Source: Knufia peltigerae (taxonomy: Eukaryota > Ascomycota > Eurotiomycetes > Chaetothyriales > Trichomeriaceae). Taken from it: 64,000 nucleotides of DNA. The notes beneath the pieces are model-generated. The model ran no database searches, was not told the DNA's origin, and saw only the letters and a program-made list of their open reading frames with translations. The stretch spans positions 434,001-498,000 of the forward strand of contig JAPDRN010000005.1 of the NCBI GenBank assembly GCA_030247855.1, given 5' to 3'. The position numbers and the translations under genes are program-made. Positions 1 to 11,762 of the stretch are shown here, in pieces; the stretch's first letter is position 1; each line of letters opens with the position of its first letter.

Positions 1-38
1 TGTATATCAGGTCAGAACACCTACCTCTGTGAGATAGG

Positions 39-46
39 TATATAAG
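39..46 (+). promoter_or_regulatory. TATA box of the first gene
   Basis: TATATAAG stands about 150 bases before the first ATG, followed by a C/T- and CA-rich leader of the kind found before well-expressed fungal genes. Placement is by sequence only; no transcription start is known. Confidence 0.5.
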
Positions 47-195
47 AGACGACGGTTCGATCAATACTTTCCTTCTTTCATACACTTCATACTCAAGGCA
101 CCACTACAATACACCCACAAGTAAATACATCCGCTTTTCCAATCCTCAACACCAACACCCTCCATCAACACCTCCCAAGCAAACCAAAAACAAAA

Positions 196-861
196 ATGGG
201 TCTTATCAAAACGGCAATCATCTCAGGAGTTGCCATATACGGTGTCAACAAATTGGCAAAGTCTTCCGAAAACAAAAGACGCGATCAACAACAATCAGAC
301 AACTACTACCGTGACCATCAGGCACAATCGCAACCACGTTACAGAGATATGGGTGGTATGATGGACGACGAATATTACTACAACGCTCCTTCGAGGCGAC
401 AAGAAAAAGGGCAACCCCGAGAGATGAACTTTGTCGATCGTCGCTCGGCATACCCATCCGACTATGATCGTGACCGTCAGTACGACGAAAAGAGCCAACA
501 ACAATCTCCTCTTTACCTTCAAAACGACCCACGCTCACCATTACCTGGTTCCCTCAGGAAAGATTACACCATGTCAGGCGGTTACGGTAATGATGATGGA
601 ACCACACAACCACCACCACCGCAGTACGAGTACAACCAATATCGACCTACTGGTCAACGCTACCCACAACGCTCGGGGTTCGTCGAGCCAGATGAACTCT
701 CAGAGTCAGATATTCAAAGTCGAAACGGAGGGGCCGCTACCCCTACGGGGCGGGGGAGTGGTAGTGTCCGGAATGGTGCCTCATCCATGTTGAATAACCT
801 GGCGGACTTTTTGAACGGTGATGGTAAGAATGGGAACAGGAACAAAATGTTTGCCAAGTAA
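196..861 (+). CDS. Hypothetical low-complexity protein, 221 aa
   Basis: Function unknown. The single-exon product starts Met-Gly, has a short hydrophobic stretch at about residues 3-20, and then becomes a long polar region rich in Gln, Tyr, Arg, Asp, Pro and Ser that is probably disordered. Gly2 with Thr6 loosely fits an N-myristoylation site, so membrane attachment is possible but unproven. No catalytic motif is visible. The ATG is the first after a TATA box and a pyrimidine-rich leader, which supports the start. It converges on the antiporter gene, with about 200 bases between the two ends. Confidence 0.7.
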   Translation: MGLIKTAIISGVAIYGVNKLAKSSENKRRDQQQSDNYYRDHQAQSQPRYRDMGGMMDDEYYYNAPSRRQEKGQPREMNFVDRRSAYPSDYDRDRQYDEKSQQQSPLYLQNDPRSPLPGSLRKDYTMSGGYGNDDGTTQPPPPQYEYNQYRPTGQRYPQRSGFVEPDELSESDIQSRNGGAATPTGRGSGSVRNGASSMLNNLADFLNGDGKNGNRNKMFAK

Positions 862-1059
862 ATATACGTCCTTCATTGACACCAGCTCCGTGGGACTGGT
901 GATTTAGACTCGTGCTGTTTTGTTGTTGAGCGTCTGGCAGGTCTGACGAGACAAGGCGTTGTTGGGATTGATCTCATCTGAAAGGTATCCAAGTCCTTTT
1001 CTTTTCCGCGGAGGTTCATAAACATCAATATGAAATCGTCAAATCTCTGACTTTTGAAT

Positions 1060-2850
1060 TCAACCTATACCCCATGTTCCTAGAGGATCTTGAATTCCTG
1101 CATCTCCATTTTGATCTCGTTCTTTCTGAAGTCGTTTGACTCTCTTCGCTAAAAGTCCGAGGGCAATCGGCCCAAGGATCGTGCATAATAATATCGCCCA
1201 CGTCACGATGAGGTAGATTTCAGAAGTCGGTTGGACATTATCTCCGTCGGCGGTGAAAATGCCATTGCTTGCGGCTAGGGCAGAGATCAAAAACCCGATT
1301 TCACCTCTGGCGACCATTGCACAACCTAGGAGCCACGCAGGATAGAGAGATTTAGGCCGAGGGAGCGCTTTATTACGGCCTTTTTTATTACGGCCTTTAA
1401 TTTTCCTCTTTTGGTCAGATGTCTCGGTCCTGGAGGAAGGGTCTGCGGTCGTGAAGCGGACGAGCCAGAGTCCACAGCACAACTTCCCGACGGCCATCAA
1501 AATAGCATACACGATTCCACGCCAGACGATAGTCCCCCGGAACATCTTGGTGATGGGTATCGCAAAACCGATTGATCCCTGTAGAATCTTAATTAGTGTG
1601 ACATGTTGAGACCAGGGGTTGTTCAGGCAACCACTTACAAAGAGAAGAGGCTTCAGGATTCGGTCGACCGCTTGGATGTAATATTGGTTGTATATGCGCA
1701 TACTGAGCCCTTCAGATGGGAATGATTGCTCTGGACATTCTGCAGGTTGTGCGCTTTCACTCATAGTATGATCCTTTTCTGGCGGCGGTGTTGGCAGACG
1801 CGCGTTGGAGCTGGGCTGATTGTCCGAGTTGTCAAGACTCTCTTTTGCTTGGGTAGCCGAAGAGGTCCCTCTCGGGATATCCGTATCTGAATGAGCTGTC
1901 GAGGTACCTTCATCACTTCTGACTAGGTCGCTCGATGTCTCTGGTGCCGGGGTTGACTGTTGTTGGTTGCTGTTGGACGGCGAAGTCGATTCGCCATCGA
2001 CAATTTGCTCATCGATCCAGGCCAGAAGAGCACCAGCAAGATAAGATGCAAACAGTGCTGAAGTACCTGCATAGCTTGCGGCGGAAACAAAAGCCACTAA
2101 TACTCCAGCCGGGAACAGGAACGAAATCGATTCTCGTTTGGTAGCACTCTCCCACCACCTTGGAAATGTGGATTTGCTCTCATACCACTTTTTCAATGCA
2201 GGGCTGATCACAAATTTGCAGAAGATGGGCAATAAGATGGCGAAACCGAGAGACACAAAGATTGGTCGTAAGAGAGTTGAGGCAGTAAATCTTCCTGATT
2301 GACTGCCCAGATTGGTTATGACTTGTACCATGATCAAACCAACCACATCATCAAGCATTGCAGCACTCGTAAGAACTACACCCAATCGAGTGGTAGTTAG
2401 ACCCGTCGTCTTCAATAAACTGAAGGTTGTCCCTAAACTGGTGGAACATAGAGCCGCTCCAGCAGCAAAGGCTTGAAGATTGCTGGCATCGGCGATGGCA
2501 AGTAGAGAGAAAGAGAACGAAATGGGGAGTAAAATGCCTGTGGCAGCAACACACACGGAGAGGACCAAGTTTTTCTGCACAGACTTGACCGAAGTGGCCA
2601 GGCCACCTTCAAACACAATGAATATCAGTCCCAGGTAGCCTAGCTGGGTGGCCGTCTGTTCAAATGTACGAGACAATAGCTTCCAGCCAGGTGTTCCCCA
2701 TGCCATACCGAGGAAGATCTGTCCCACAAGACCACAGTACACGACATGATCAAGAACGGTGTTGACGGTGTTGGAGAGCAAAAGGAAGGAAGACTGGATC
2801 AGGATGGTATTGATGCTTGGTTCTTCGTATGGAATCGCCGCATCCGCCAT
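1060..2850 (-). CDS. Cation/H+ antiporter (CPA2-type Na+(K+)/H+ exchanger)
   Basis: A polytopic membrane exchanger of the CPA family that would swap Na+ or K+ for protons. About ten hydrophobic helices are visible, with family-type segments such as VGQIFLGMAWGTPG near the start and MVARGEIGFLI near the C-terminus. A long acidic Ser/Thr-rich loop lies at about residues 270-360. The frame is open from an ATG at 2892, but the family-like start MADAAIPY is at 2850 and is preferred. Positions 1579-1638 are a 60-base intron (GTAAGT, CTAAT branch, CAG) with no stop in frame. Removing it joins LLF to GSIGFAIPI, as in relatives, and gives about 576 residues. A KGRNK repeat in the last loop comes from a short DNA repeat near 1370-1400. 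It is divergent from PRP19. Confidence 0.88.
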   Translation of the reverse strand: MADAAIPYEEPSINTILIQSSFLLLSNTVNTVLDHVVYCGLVGQIFLGMAWGTPGWKLLSRTFEQTATQLGYLGLIFIVFEGGLATSVKSVQKNLVLSVCVAATGILLPISFSFSLLAIADASNLQAFAAGAALCSTSLGTTFSLLKTTGLTTTRLGVVLTSAAMLDDVVGLIMVQVITNLGSQSGRFTASTLLRPIFVSLGFAILLPIFCKFVISPALKKWYESKSTFPRWWESATKRESISFLFPAGVLVAFVSAASYAGTSALFASYLAGALLAWIDEQIVDGESTSPSNSNQQQSTPAPETSSDLVRSDEGTSTAHSDTDIPRGTSSATQAKESLDNSDNQPSSNARLPTPPPEKDHTMSESAQPAECPEQSFPSEGLSMRIYNQYYIQAVDRILKPLLFVSGCLNNPWSQHVTLIKILQGSIGFAIPITKMFRGTIVWRGIVYAILMAVGKLCCGLWLVRFTTADPSSRTETSDQKRKIKGRNKKGRNKALPRPKSLYPAWLLGCAMVARGEIGFLISALAASNGIFTADGDNVQPTSEIYLIVTWAILLCTILGPIALGLLAKRVKRLQKERDQNGDAGIQDPLGTWGIG

Positions 2851-3231
2851 CCTGCCCATAGAGGAGCACTCGTTGACAAGGACATGAGCCAATTAAGCGA
2901 ACAAATATCGCTCGATGTATCCGTAGAAGTGCCTACCAGACTTGCTCTCGAAGCAAATGAAGTCACGGGCCTCCTGATGAAAGAAGCGATGTTCCTGTAG
3001 AGAAGCTAGATAGGAAAGTTGGCCGAGGAAATTGTCTTGCCAAGCATTTTACTCATGAACAGTTTCTATTGGCGGAGAGAGAAAAGTACGAGCGCAGGCT
3101 ACGAAAGTGAACTTTGCTCAACTTTGACCAACAGACGAAAGTCGCAAGTATTTCAGTACTCGGACGATTTAACAGCGAAGTTTCACAGGGGATTGGATAG
3201 AAGCTGCTGCTTTACTCTTGGCCGCGACAAG
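2851..3231. promoter_or_regulatory. Shared divergent promoter region
   Basis: These 381 bases separate the divergent antiporter and PRP19 genes and must hold both promoters. I see no clear TATA box and no other gene. Confidence 0.5.
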
Positions 3232-4874
3232 ATGTTGTGTGCAAGTGAGTGTCTGAAGATGCTGCCGCAATGAACAAACCAAACTAATTGTTGCGCCAGT
3301 TTCTGGAGTTCCGCCTGAGGTGCCAGTGGTGTCGCGTAAAAGTGGTAAGTGACACGAACCCAGATGTTCTTGGATGTATCATTGACAATATTAGGGACTG
3401 TGTATGAGAAGCGCCTCATCGAAGCCTTCATTAGCGAGAATGGCACCGAGCCAACTACTGGAGCAGCTCTCACGACAGAAGACCTTTTGGAACTGAAGAC
3501 GCAACCAAATGTCACTCCTCGTCCTCCACAGCTGACCTCAGTACCTGCCATGTTGGCCATGTTCCAGAACGAGTGGGACTCAATGGCTCTACAGGTCTAC
3601 AAACTCCAACAAGATCTGAAGGAAGCTCGGCGAGAACTCAGCGTGGCAATGTATCAGCAAGACGCTGCTCGTAGAGTGATTGCAAAGGTTGCTGCTGAGC
3701 GAGATGAAGCAAGAGCTGCTTTATCAAAGGTCAGCGTCGGTCGTGGAGCTCCCAGTGGCGACGCCATGGAAGTAGACAATGCACCATTGCCAGACTCCAT
3801 CCTAGGAAAGATTGACAGCGAGCAAGCACGGTATGACAGGCTCTTTCTTGGCTTGCTGATGCGTGAGACTGACATGATGAAAACAGCTTGTCCAAGACCC
3901 GACGAAAGCGGCCAGTGCCCGAAGAGTGGGCTACCGCAGAATCAATATCTGCCTACGTGCCACTAAGCTCCTCCGAACCTATTTGCACCGGAGGCGGCAC
4001 CGTGCTTGCCGTTCACGAGTCTGGGGATTTGGCTATTGTTGCTGGACGTGACGCCGATGCCACCGTATTCTCCTTGTCACAGAATCGACCATTGCAACTG
4101 CTCAACGGCGGATCGGGATCCATCACGAGCGGCCTCTGGGCGCAGGATAAGGCAGTCATTGCCACTTCTACCGGTACTGTAAAGGTCTTCGAGGCTGAGG
4201 AAGAAGTCGCTTCGTTTTCAACCCATGGCGGCTCTGTCAATGGAATAGCACTACATGCAAGCGGCTCTATTCTTGCATCAGTCGGTGATGATAAGACCTA
4301 TACGCTGTATGACCTCGAAGAAAACCAGAAACTCACACAGATCCAAAGTGATTCAGGTATGTTATCTTCCCCCAGAAGACATATCTATGACTAACGTCAT
4401 CTACTAGCCTTGACATGCGTGCAATTCCACCCCGATGGCCATCTCCTTGCTGCAGGTGCGGTCGATGGTCAAATCAAGATTTTCGATGTCAAAACAGGCA
4501 GTTCAGCAGCAACCTTCGATTTGAAATCTCCCATCAAGTGCATCATCTTCTCGGAGAACGGTACCTGGCTAGCAGGTGTTACGGAAAGCTCTTCAGCCAT
4601 CTCCATCTGGGACTTGAGAAAAGCGACAGAGATCAAGAGCATTGAGACTGGGGGTCCTATCGAGTCAATCAGCTGGGATTTCACTGGCCAATTTCTGGCC
4701 TCCATCGGAGCTAGAGGTGTCACAATCGAGCAATATTCCAAGGCCTCGAAAGACTGGTCCGAAGTTTTCAAGTCTGCCACACCTGGAACCAAGATCGCAT
4801 GGGGCAAGAATGCTCAGCAACTGTTCCAGCTTTCTGGAGAGGGTGTTTTGACTGCTCTCGGCACAGCGAAGTAG
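3232..4874 (+). CDS. PRP19: Pre-mRNA-processing factor 19, U-box E3 ligase with WD40 repeats
   Basis: Scaffold and ubiquitin ligase of the NineTeen complex, which is needed for spliceosome activation in the nucleus. Five exons: 3232-3244, 3300-3344, 3395-3830, 3887-4356 and 4408-4874, joined in frame to 476 residues, the usual fungal length. The very short first exon encodes only MLCA. The U-box follows (about residues 1-70, with SGVPPEVPVVS and GTVYEKRLIEAF), then the tetramerising coiled coil (about 75-150), the conserved RRKRPVPEEW linker and C-terminal WD40 repeats (about 195-476). All introns are short with GTGAGT, GTAAGT, GTATGA or GTATGT donors. Exon 1 was placed because the U-box N-terminus is otherwise missing. 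Confidence 0.95.
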
Positions 4875-5904
4875 GAACGAATGCATCAGTGTAAAAGTGT
4901 ACAACAACAAGCAGGGTGCAAAAAGTTAATTGATACCCAGCCAAGGACATGGATCTCATTTCAGGCAGCAGGTTGGGCCGATCTCTGAGTTGAGCATTAC
5001 AAAGAGGCGGATGCTGTTGGATGTTCCTCTTTGCGACAGACGAACATGGAATAGAAAACAACAGCAACGCTCTTTGGTCATCAATTGATGGCTATGAATT
5101 GAACAAAGAAATTTGCAGTACTGTACGACTTGTCCTGACCGCCGTTTCCATCAAGATTGTTGTTCTTGCACCGAATTCAACCAGCGATGACGATGACGTC
5201 GACCCAATGCAAGTAGAAGTGTAGACTCAAGGAGAGTATTTTGCGGAGGGCGGTGTTTTACGACCCAACGACCTTTCCCACTTAACGATTACGTGTGCAG
5301 CGATTTGGTGTGGCGCGTCTACCGTCGCCAAAGCAGTACATGTACCGCGTTGGGATGGCGAAAGTCTTTGAGTGGTAAGGAAGAGAAGATGATGGATGTA
5401 CTGTATAGATAGATGGTGGCGACGACGAGGTAGTCAGCCTGCAATCGCACTGCAACTTTTACACGGACTTATCTGGCTTTGCCCGCGTTAGATCCGTCGG
5501 GAAAGGCGCCGCCAACTCTTTGTACACTCTGTACTCGTCGTACTTGATGACCTGCGCCCAATATGTGAAGGAGTGCGGGACAGTGAGTGGCAACAGCCAG
5601 TCCTTATGATCAAAGTGCCTGTACCTACTAGGTATGCCAGGTATCTAGACAATGTACTGTGATAAGTAAACAATTCCTCCCCTTCCTCGTAGCCACCGAC
5701 GCCACGGAAAGTCTTTCGCACGTCTCCGTTTTACTCATCCAATCGTCGACCAACAACCTCCACCAACTCAACTCGGTCCCTCAACCTCAACGACATACCC
5801 TCCCTTACATTTTCACTCCCATTACTGGCTTTCGACCTGCGACTCAAGCCTTCAGAGGCATACCGCTTCATTTAGCCCCGACTGCCGTTGGTGTCATCAA
5901 TAAC
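4875..5904. other. Intergenic, PRP19 end to RING gene start
   Basis: No convincing gene. The right third is C/T- and CA-rich and is probably the promoter and leader of the RING gene. Small open frames here lack coding character. Confidence 0.5.
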
Positions 5905-7266
5905 ATGCCTTCTGCTGGTACTTTGTCTCTAAGCAACTTCCTGAATTCAGCGGCATCCTCATCCGCGAGTCGAAAGGTGCATTTCAAACCGCCGTTCCAG
6001 GATCAGTCTAGAACTGGATAACTGACTTTTTTTTCTTCACAGAGGCCTCACGCAGAAATTACCAGATCTCAAAGCCGAAGCCTAACCCCGGATCTACCTG
6101 CGAAACGCCGACGGTTGAGTTCCATGTCTTCTCCTTCAAGCCTTTTCTCGGGTTCGCCTTCACCTCGCCCTCCCAGTACAAGATCAGAACGAGACGGATA
6201 TGACTTTCGAAGACCTGCAATGTCTACACGCCTGAACAGATTATCGCAAGCACCGGGCGAGGGTACTATCGACTTGACAGGTGACGACAGCGATGTTACC
6301 ACCATCTCAGACCCCTCCCCCCGACCTCCCACAAGACGATCCGCCCGATCCCTATCCAACGGAGACGACAGAACTCCTCGGGCCCCCCCATTCACACAAG
6401 GACAGACGCACCAGAACCACGAGGTCATTGATTTATCAGACGAATCAGATTTTGAGGTCGACGGCTTGGGTGCCGAGAACGACATCGAGTCGGGGCGTAC
6501 TGCTCATACACTATCGTCAAGTCCAGAAGTACAATTTTTAGGAGAGCAACCAGCTCCCCCGGGTAATCGTCGACCTGACCGCCCACGGCCGCCTCGGCGT
6601 AACCCAAGCCCACAACACCTGGAAGGCGGGGGTCCATTCGGGTATCTACCAGATCTGTTCAGGAGAGGGACGCAATTCATGTTCGGGACCGTTGCCCACA
6701 ACAACAACAACACGTACGACCAAATGTTTAGGGACTTGCGGTCGGACAACGCGGCAAGAGCAAATGTTGATACTCAAGAAATCACAATCCAGATGGACTA
6801 TAGGCGGCCTGCTTTCGCCCTGGGACCCCTCGCAATGTTTGATCGGAGTTCAGAAACTCCGCAGGTGGTGGAAGAACCCTACAAAGCTCCTCCGGCCCCT
6901 CGAGATGGGTTCATCAGGACGTTTACCGAAGAAGAAATTGTCCTGTGTCCTCACTGTGGCGACGAGTTGGCAGTAGGCAAAAGCGATACGAAACAGCAAG
7001 TTTGGGTGGTGAAGAATTGCGGACACGTATGTTTTCCAACGTCTCCCCCTTTACACTCTCAACCCTGAATGTATGAAAATACACGTACTGACATTTCTTT
7101 CTGGTTACAGGTCTACTGTGGAGATTGTGCATCACAGCGAGCGGCGAAAGCAACACCCAGGAAAAAAGCTAGTTCCAAAGCCCCCCAGAAGCTGGAGAAG
7201 TGCGTGGTCGACGATTGTGCCAGCAAATTGACTGGCAAGTTGGCCATGTTCCCCATCTATTTGTGA
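5905..7266 (+). CDS. SIM-containing RING finger protein, SLX8-like
   Basis: Likely nuclear RING-type ubiquitin ligase that recognises SUMO-modified targets. Three exons: 5905-5976, 6043-7026 and 7111-7266, giving 403 residues. The N-terminal two thirds are Ser/Pro/Arg-rich and carry two SUMO-interaction-like motifs, TIDLTGDD (about residue 98) and VIDLSDESD (about 151). The C-terminus (about 325-390) has the RING cysteine pattern CPHC, CGH, CGDC, CVVDDC. The last intron splits it exactly between CGH and VYCGDC, which fixes the splice. The tail ends KLAMFPIYL. Fungal SLX8 or RNF4-type proteins share this layout. Orthology is inferred from architecture only. Confidence 0.82.
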
Positions 7267-8361
7267 TTTAGCATGGTTTTATTCGCCACGAATGCAAAGC
7301 ACTTTTTTCTTCTTCAGCAAAAGAGCGCGTACCGATCACGGGTTAATGCTCTTTACACAAGCGAGAGAGGATCCGAAGTCAAGTGTTTCACGACGATCCC
7401 GTCGACCAGGCTGGAAGATATTTCATGACTTTTGCAAATGCCTGATGATTTTTTACATGTAATGTACAGTTTAGCAAGCGAGGGCGTTGTGGGCATTGGG
7501 GGGTTTGCATATGCCGACGCATACTTGCTAGACAGCCAGTTTTGATAGCCGGATTCCAGGGCTGGATATCATCCCATGCCGTTGATCATACAGCTAAGAT
7601 GAAAATCTTGTGTTGTTCCTTTCCCACAATACTTCTTCTGTACTCGTACCACCGTTGTCGACTTTCGATTCGCGAATATCGACACCCTGACGTGCCTTTG
7701 TTTTTGTCCCTTTAGAAGATAGTGGCCAGTTGAAAAGAGAAAGGGACCATTCCACCAATACCTGTTTCAATTATGGAGGTGTTTCCTCCCTACCCTTTTC
7801 AGCCAAAGCGTCTCGCCGAATGCAAACGTTGGTACCAGCCCAGGAGAATCCATGACCAAGTGGTGTGTTGGGCGGTCCATGAGAAGCTCTCTGCCCACAC
7901 ACGATTTCTGCTCGACGTAGAAATGAGTTTCTATCGTGGTGTTTCGTATCCTCGTTACTTGTCCTTCGCCACTGTGTCCTTGTCCGTCTCAAGTGTTTTG
8001 TCCGGTTTCTCTTCCCCCTCCCCCCCGGTCGCTTTGAGCTGACGACGTCGAATATCTCAGATTGGCTTTTTCTTTTCTTTCCCTGCTCTTCGTACTCCGT
8101 GGTCTCTTCAACCCATCGTCTATGATTCTCACATAGGTGGTCTTCTTTTCCCTCGGTACAAAGGAGGCAAAGGCTGTGAGATGAGATCTTTGAGCCGCTG
8201 GTCGTACTGTCCGCTCTCGGAGAAAAACTACCTTTCTTTTTTCGGTTCTTCTTCTCTTCTCTTCTCTCAAAATTCTTTTGATGCCAAATGAAAAAAGAAT
8301 TCCAATTCCAGAAAGGAAGACCCAGGACCCAGGCTTTGGGCTTTTGGGCTCAGATCCAAAG
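7267..8361. other. Intergenic between convergent genes
   Basis: No supported gene. Contains pyrimidine-rich tracts, the strongest at about 8222-8270. An 89-codon ATG frame at 7773-8042 has no recognisable domain and was not called. Confidence 0.45.
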
Positions 8362-8943
8362 TTAGATACTCTTGATCCCACCGTGCATGGGACTCCAAAT
8401 GCCCCTGACGCCCTCGTTGGTGCTGACCACGCTCTTCCCACGGACGAGTTCGTTCTTTTTGCCCGAGTTGGTGATGAGGAATTCGAGTTTTTGCAAGATT
8501 TGTTCCTTTTCCAGGTTCCGCACGCAAACGGCCTTTTCTCGACCGTTGATATAATACGCCTTGAGGACCGGATGTTTGTTGGGACGAGGGGAGACTCGGA
8601 ATTCGGTGGATGGAAACCTCGACGTGAAATCCGCCAGCATGGGTGAGGTGAGGAAAGACTTCATCCCTCGACTGGACCCGGCCCAGTCGCAGTAGTGTAG
8701 GTCGAGACGTTTACACTGTAGGATGAAGGAGGCCAAACCGTTCTGTTTTTGACAAGTTAGAAAAGAAAAGTGAAGAAAAAAAGTAGAGCGTTGGGATTGT
8801 GAGATTGGAAAAAGAATTGGAGCACGGCATGGGCAGGGCGAAAAGATTGTCGTCAAACTCGAAAAGTAGTAGAAACGTGCAGACTAAAGACAGGAAAAAC
8901 TTACTCGAGAGCTCGAAACGGCTTTGACGCCTTGGACGACCAT
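8362..8943 (-). CDS. MRPL51: Mitochondrial large-subunit ribosomal protein mL43 (MRPL51)
   Basis: Component of the mitochondrial 54S ribosomal subunit with a thioredoxin-like L51/S25/CI-B8 fold. Two exons on the minus strand, 8943-8905 and 8742-8362, with a 162-base GTAAGT-CAG intron, giving 139 residues. Exon 1 encodes only MVVQGVKAVSSSR. Exon 2 continues NGLASFILQCKRLDLHYCDW, GSSRGMKSF and later FRVSPRPNKHPV, YINGREKAVCVRN and STNEGVRGIWSPMHG, all family hallmarks. Exon 1 is needed because family members begin with this short VVQGVKAVS segment. The intron's 3' end gives a short open extension that is not translated. Confidence 0.93.
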
Positions 8944-9826
8944 GGTGGTTTGTGGTGGGCTAGGGCGAACTGTGCTGGAGTGTTTGGTGCTTTCTCGAGG
9001 TTCGGGGAGAGAATTGAAGCTCTCTCTGTACAAAAGACTTGCTTTGGAGGAATTATCGTCTGCGAGGCTGAACTAGTACGAGTAGAGACGCAGTACGGAG
9101 TACTTGGACATTCTTTTCAAATGACTCTTCGTTTCCTTAGCATATGTTTGTCATTTTGATTGGGTACTACAGCCTTGCATTATCACTTCGCTCACGGTCT
9201 ACCATCGCGTTTTTGTGTCTACGCGATGTACTCTTACACGAGGCAACTGTGAAGGGTCGCCTTCTTCACCACCTTCACCAACCACCAAGAGGAAAAAAAA
9301 ACAAAAAATCTGCCAGGAAACAAAAAGTTATTTGGAGATTCGAAGCCCCGACCGCCGTCTGCCAACGGTCGACGCTCCTAATCCTTATCCCGACTATGAC
9401 CATTCACAGATCTCAACTCCTCAAAGGAAGGTATCACTCCGTAATACTTGTAGAGATTGCGACAGTAGTCATGGAAACCTGCCGAAGACTCCCAGTTTAA
9501 TCCACTAAGCAGCTGGTTTCCAAGGATAAGCCCACCTCCAAACCACTTGAGCCAAAGGTGCGTTGCGACGCGGCGAGTCTTATTAGTGGCCATCAAGGCG
9601 ATTCCTTTGTTGAAGGAAATTTCACTGGAATAAACATATACAGGGTGAGAATTGCAAGTGGATCTGTTTATCACTTGGGTGAATATAGAGTTAGTACGTT
9701 CAAGTAAGGCAGGTCTTCCTTTCATCACTGGCACGAAGGCGGCCGCAGAGAAACGCGTTCCACAAGGAGAAACAAGTTACTGCCTACCTACTTTGCTCTG
9801 AAATGACCAGAAGACATCTTCCATCA
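8944..9826. other. Intergenic, mL43 promoter side to oxidase end
   Basis: Probable promoter of mL43 on the left. An A-rich run lies at about 9292-9308. A 118-codon minus-strand frame (9378-9734) has no recognised domain and was left out. Confidence 0.45.
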
Positions 9827-11762
9827 TCAACCCTTACAAATGCGTCCAGGTGTTTGACCAATGCCACCTTCAATTCCATACTGGCTCTCGACCGTCCACA
9901 ATTCATGTCCAACGCATGGTTTACACCAAAAGACCCCAGTTGGGTCCCAATAATTCTTCAACTCAAGGAGACGTGGATAATTGGCGCCCCAGAATGCCCG
10001 CTGCCAATCTGGTTCGGTGGGATCTGCCTCGTTCACGTATGCCCCTGAGTTCGGTGCAAGCTGACGCAATGCCTCGACTTGCACGTTGCGCAACTCAGTG
10101 GTGGCAGCAATCTTCGCCGTCTCATTCAAATACGGCCAACTAACTGGAAGTACTAGCGAGTGTCGGTCATTTGCTTCGAGTGGAGGGGATAGCATCACTT
10201 ACTATAATGGACATATGCATTACGCCACGCAGGCAAGACCGCATTGCCCCCACCAGGTATCTTGACATTCTTTACTCCTTGTCCAGCGACCAAGTTGCCG
10301 AGGATCGCAGTTTGCTGAGTTGTCACGGTTTGCCTGAGGATCTTGTTCAGTGCCCGTGGATTGGTCTCGAGGGCTTTGCGACCTAGCAACCAAGAGCCGA
10401 CACGAACGTTGACTCCAACACCCTCTGGCGTGTTTTGTTCCCAGGCGGACATGAAGTCGTCGACATAAATGGAGGTATTAGAGACAATTACGGCGTCTTT
10501 CCATCCGAAGGTATTGTTGCTGATGGCCTCTTCCATGGGTCTTATGATCGCCTTTGTCTGCGCCTCGGTCTTCTCAGGCACAATCCATACACCAAACAAT
10601 GAACTTCTCGAAGAGTCGGTGTCTCCGATCGAAGGCATGCCGTAATAATAGCCCATGACTCCTTCATCGGACAAAGTAGGGAGCTGGCCGTGGAAGTACG
10701 TCGTTAAGGACCAGAAGGTGTCAGAGTCGACGGTGGTATTGTAGCTGTATATGTACAGCGTGGCCGCAAGACGAGGGTACGCTCGAACGGTCACAGAAAT
10801 GATGACTGCGAAAGTCGAACCGCCTCCCTGATCCTCTTGTGAGCAGCTCCAGGTTGACGAGGAAGTGGGGAGAATGAAAACACTTACGCCTCGCATGGAC
10901 CAGAAAAGACCAGGATATGAATTCTCATTGATTGTCAATAGGGTCCCATTTGCTGTGACGACTTCCATCTCGAGAACTTGATCCGCTCCAAGGCCATACT
11001 TGCTGCTGATCGGGCTGTGACCAGCTCCAGTGATCCACCCTCCGATACCTACATCGACATCACCACCACCAACGACAGTGATATTGTGCCTTACGGCTTC
11101 AGCATAAATCTCTCGCATCTGCATACCCGCGGCAATTTTGACAGCAGCTACAGCACCATATTTCTTCGCGCGCACATCTCCCATGGTAACATTGACACCG
11201 CGGATATTGTGAGTCCAGACAGAGAGCGCTTCTGGCCCGGATGATCTGGTGCTGTGTCAGTACTGACTTACTATGGCACTCGAGAAAAGCAGGCTTACCG
11301 TCCGGGGATGTCGTGGCCTGTCCCTTTGACGATCAATCTGACACCTGTCCGCTTTGCAAACTTCACCGCAGCTTGAACATGGCCGGCATTGCTTGCATTG
11401 ACTACGAATGCTGGATATGCAGCAGCCGAACATGGGGCCAGTTTGCTAGGAAGACATCCTTCGTCATTGTAATCGCTGGTGAAAGGTTCCGATGCGTGCC
11501 ATGAAGAATTTCCCCATTCTTGATACACAGTCGCACATGCATCGACGTTATAAACGGAGCTGTTTTGCTGGCAGACCAGACCTGGCGGCACTGCAGCGAT
11601 GAGTCGGCCTGATAGCGAAGTATTCAACGCCTGCCATTCGGCTCGATCTGGCCAGTCAGCCGAGCCTGGGATGGGTTTGCAATAGGTGTTGTTGGAACTT
11701 GCGTACACCCAACTGCTGAGTAGGGCAACGCCAATGAGAAGGTACTGAATTAAGAGAGTCAT
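9827..11762 (-). CDS. Secreted FAD-linked oxidoreductase, berberine-bridge type
   Basis: VAO/PCMH-family flavin oxidase, probably secreted and oxidising a sugar, alcohol or phenolic substrate. Four exons on the minus strand: 11762-11299, 11245-10888, 10827-10203 and 10143-9827, giving 587 residues. A signal peptide (about 1-21) is followed by the FAD-binding domain, in which VKGTGHD holds the His usually linked to the flavin. The second covalent Cys of bicovalent relatives is not seen in the GGWITGAGHS region. The C-terminal BBE motif YVNEADPTEPDWQRAFWG is clear. The 60-base intron 10828-10887 is in frame and stop-free; its removal restores SMRGGGGSTFAVI. Several N-glycosylation sites fit secretion. 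The substrate is unknown. Confidence 0.9.

Noticed and set aside
1935..2144. Small plus-strand frame inside the antiporter
   Set aside because: Antisense shadow.
9378..9734. 118-codon minus-strand frame with LWLKWFGGGLILGN
   Set aside because: Some protein-like sequence but no family, no splice partners found; could be an exon, not enough to call.
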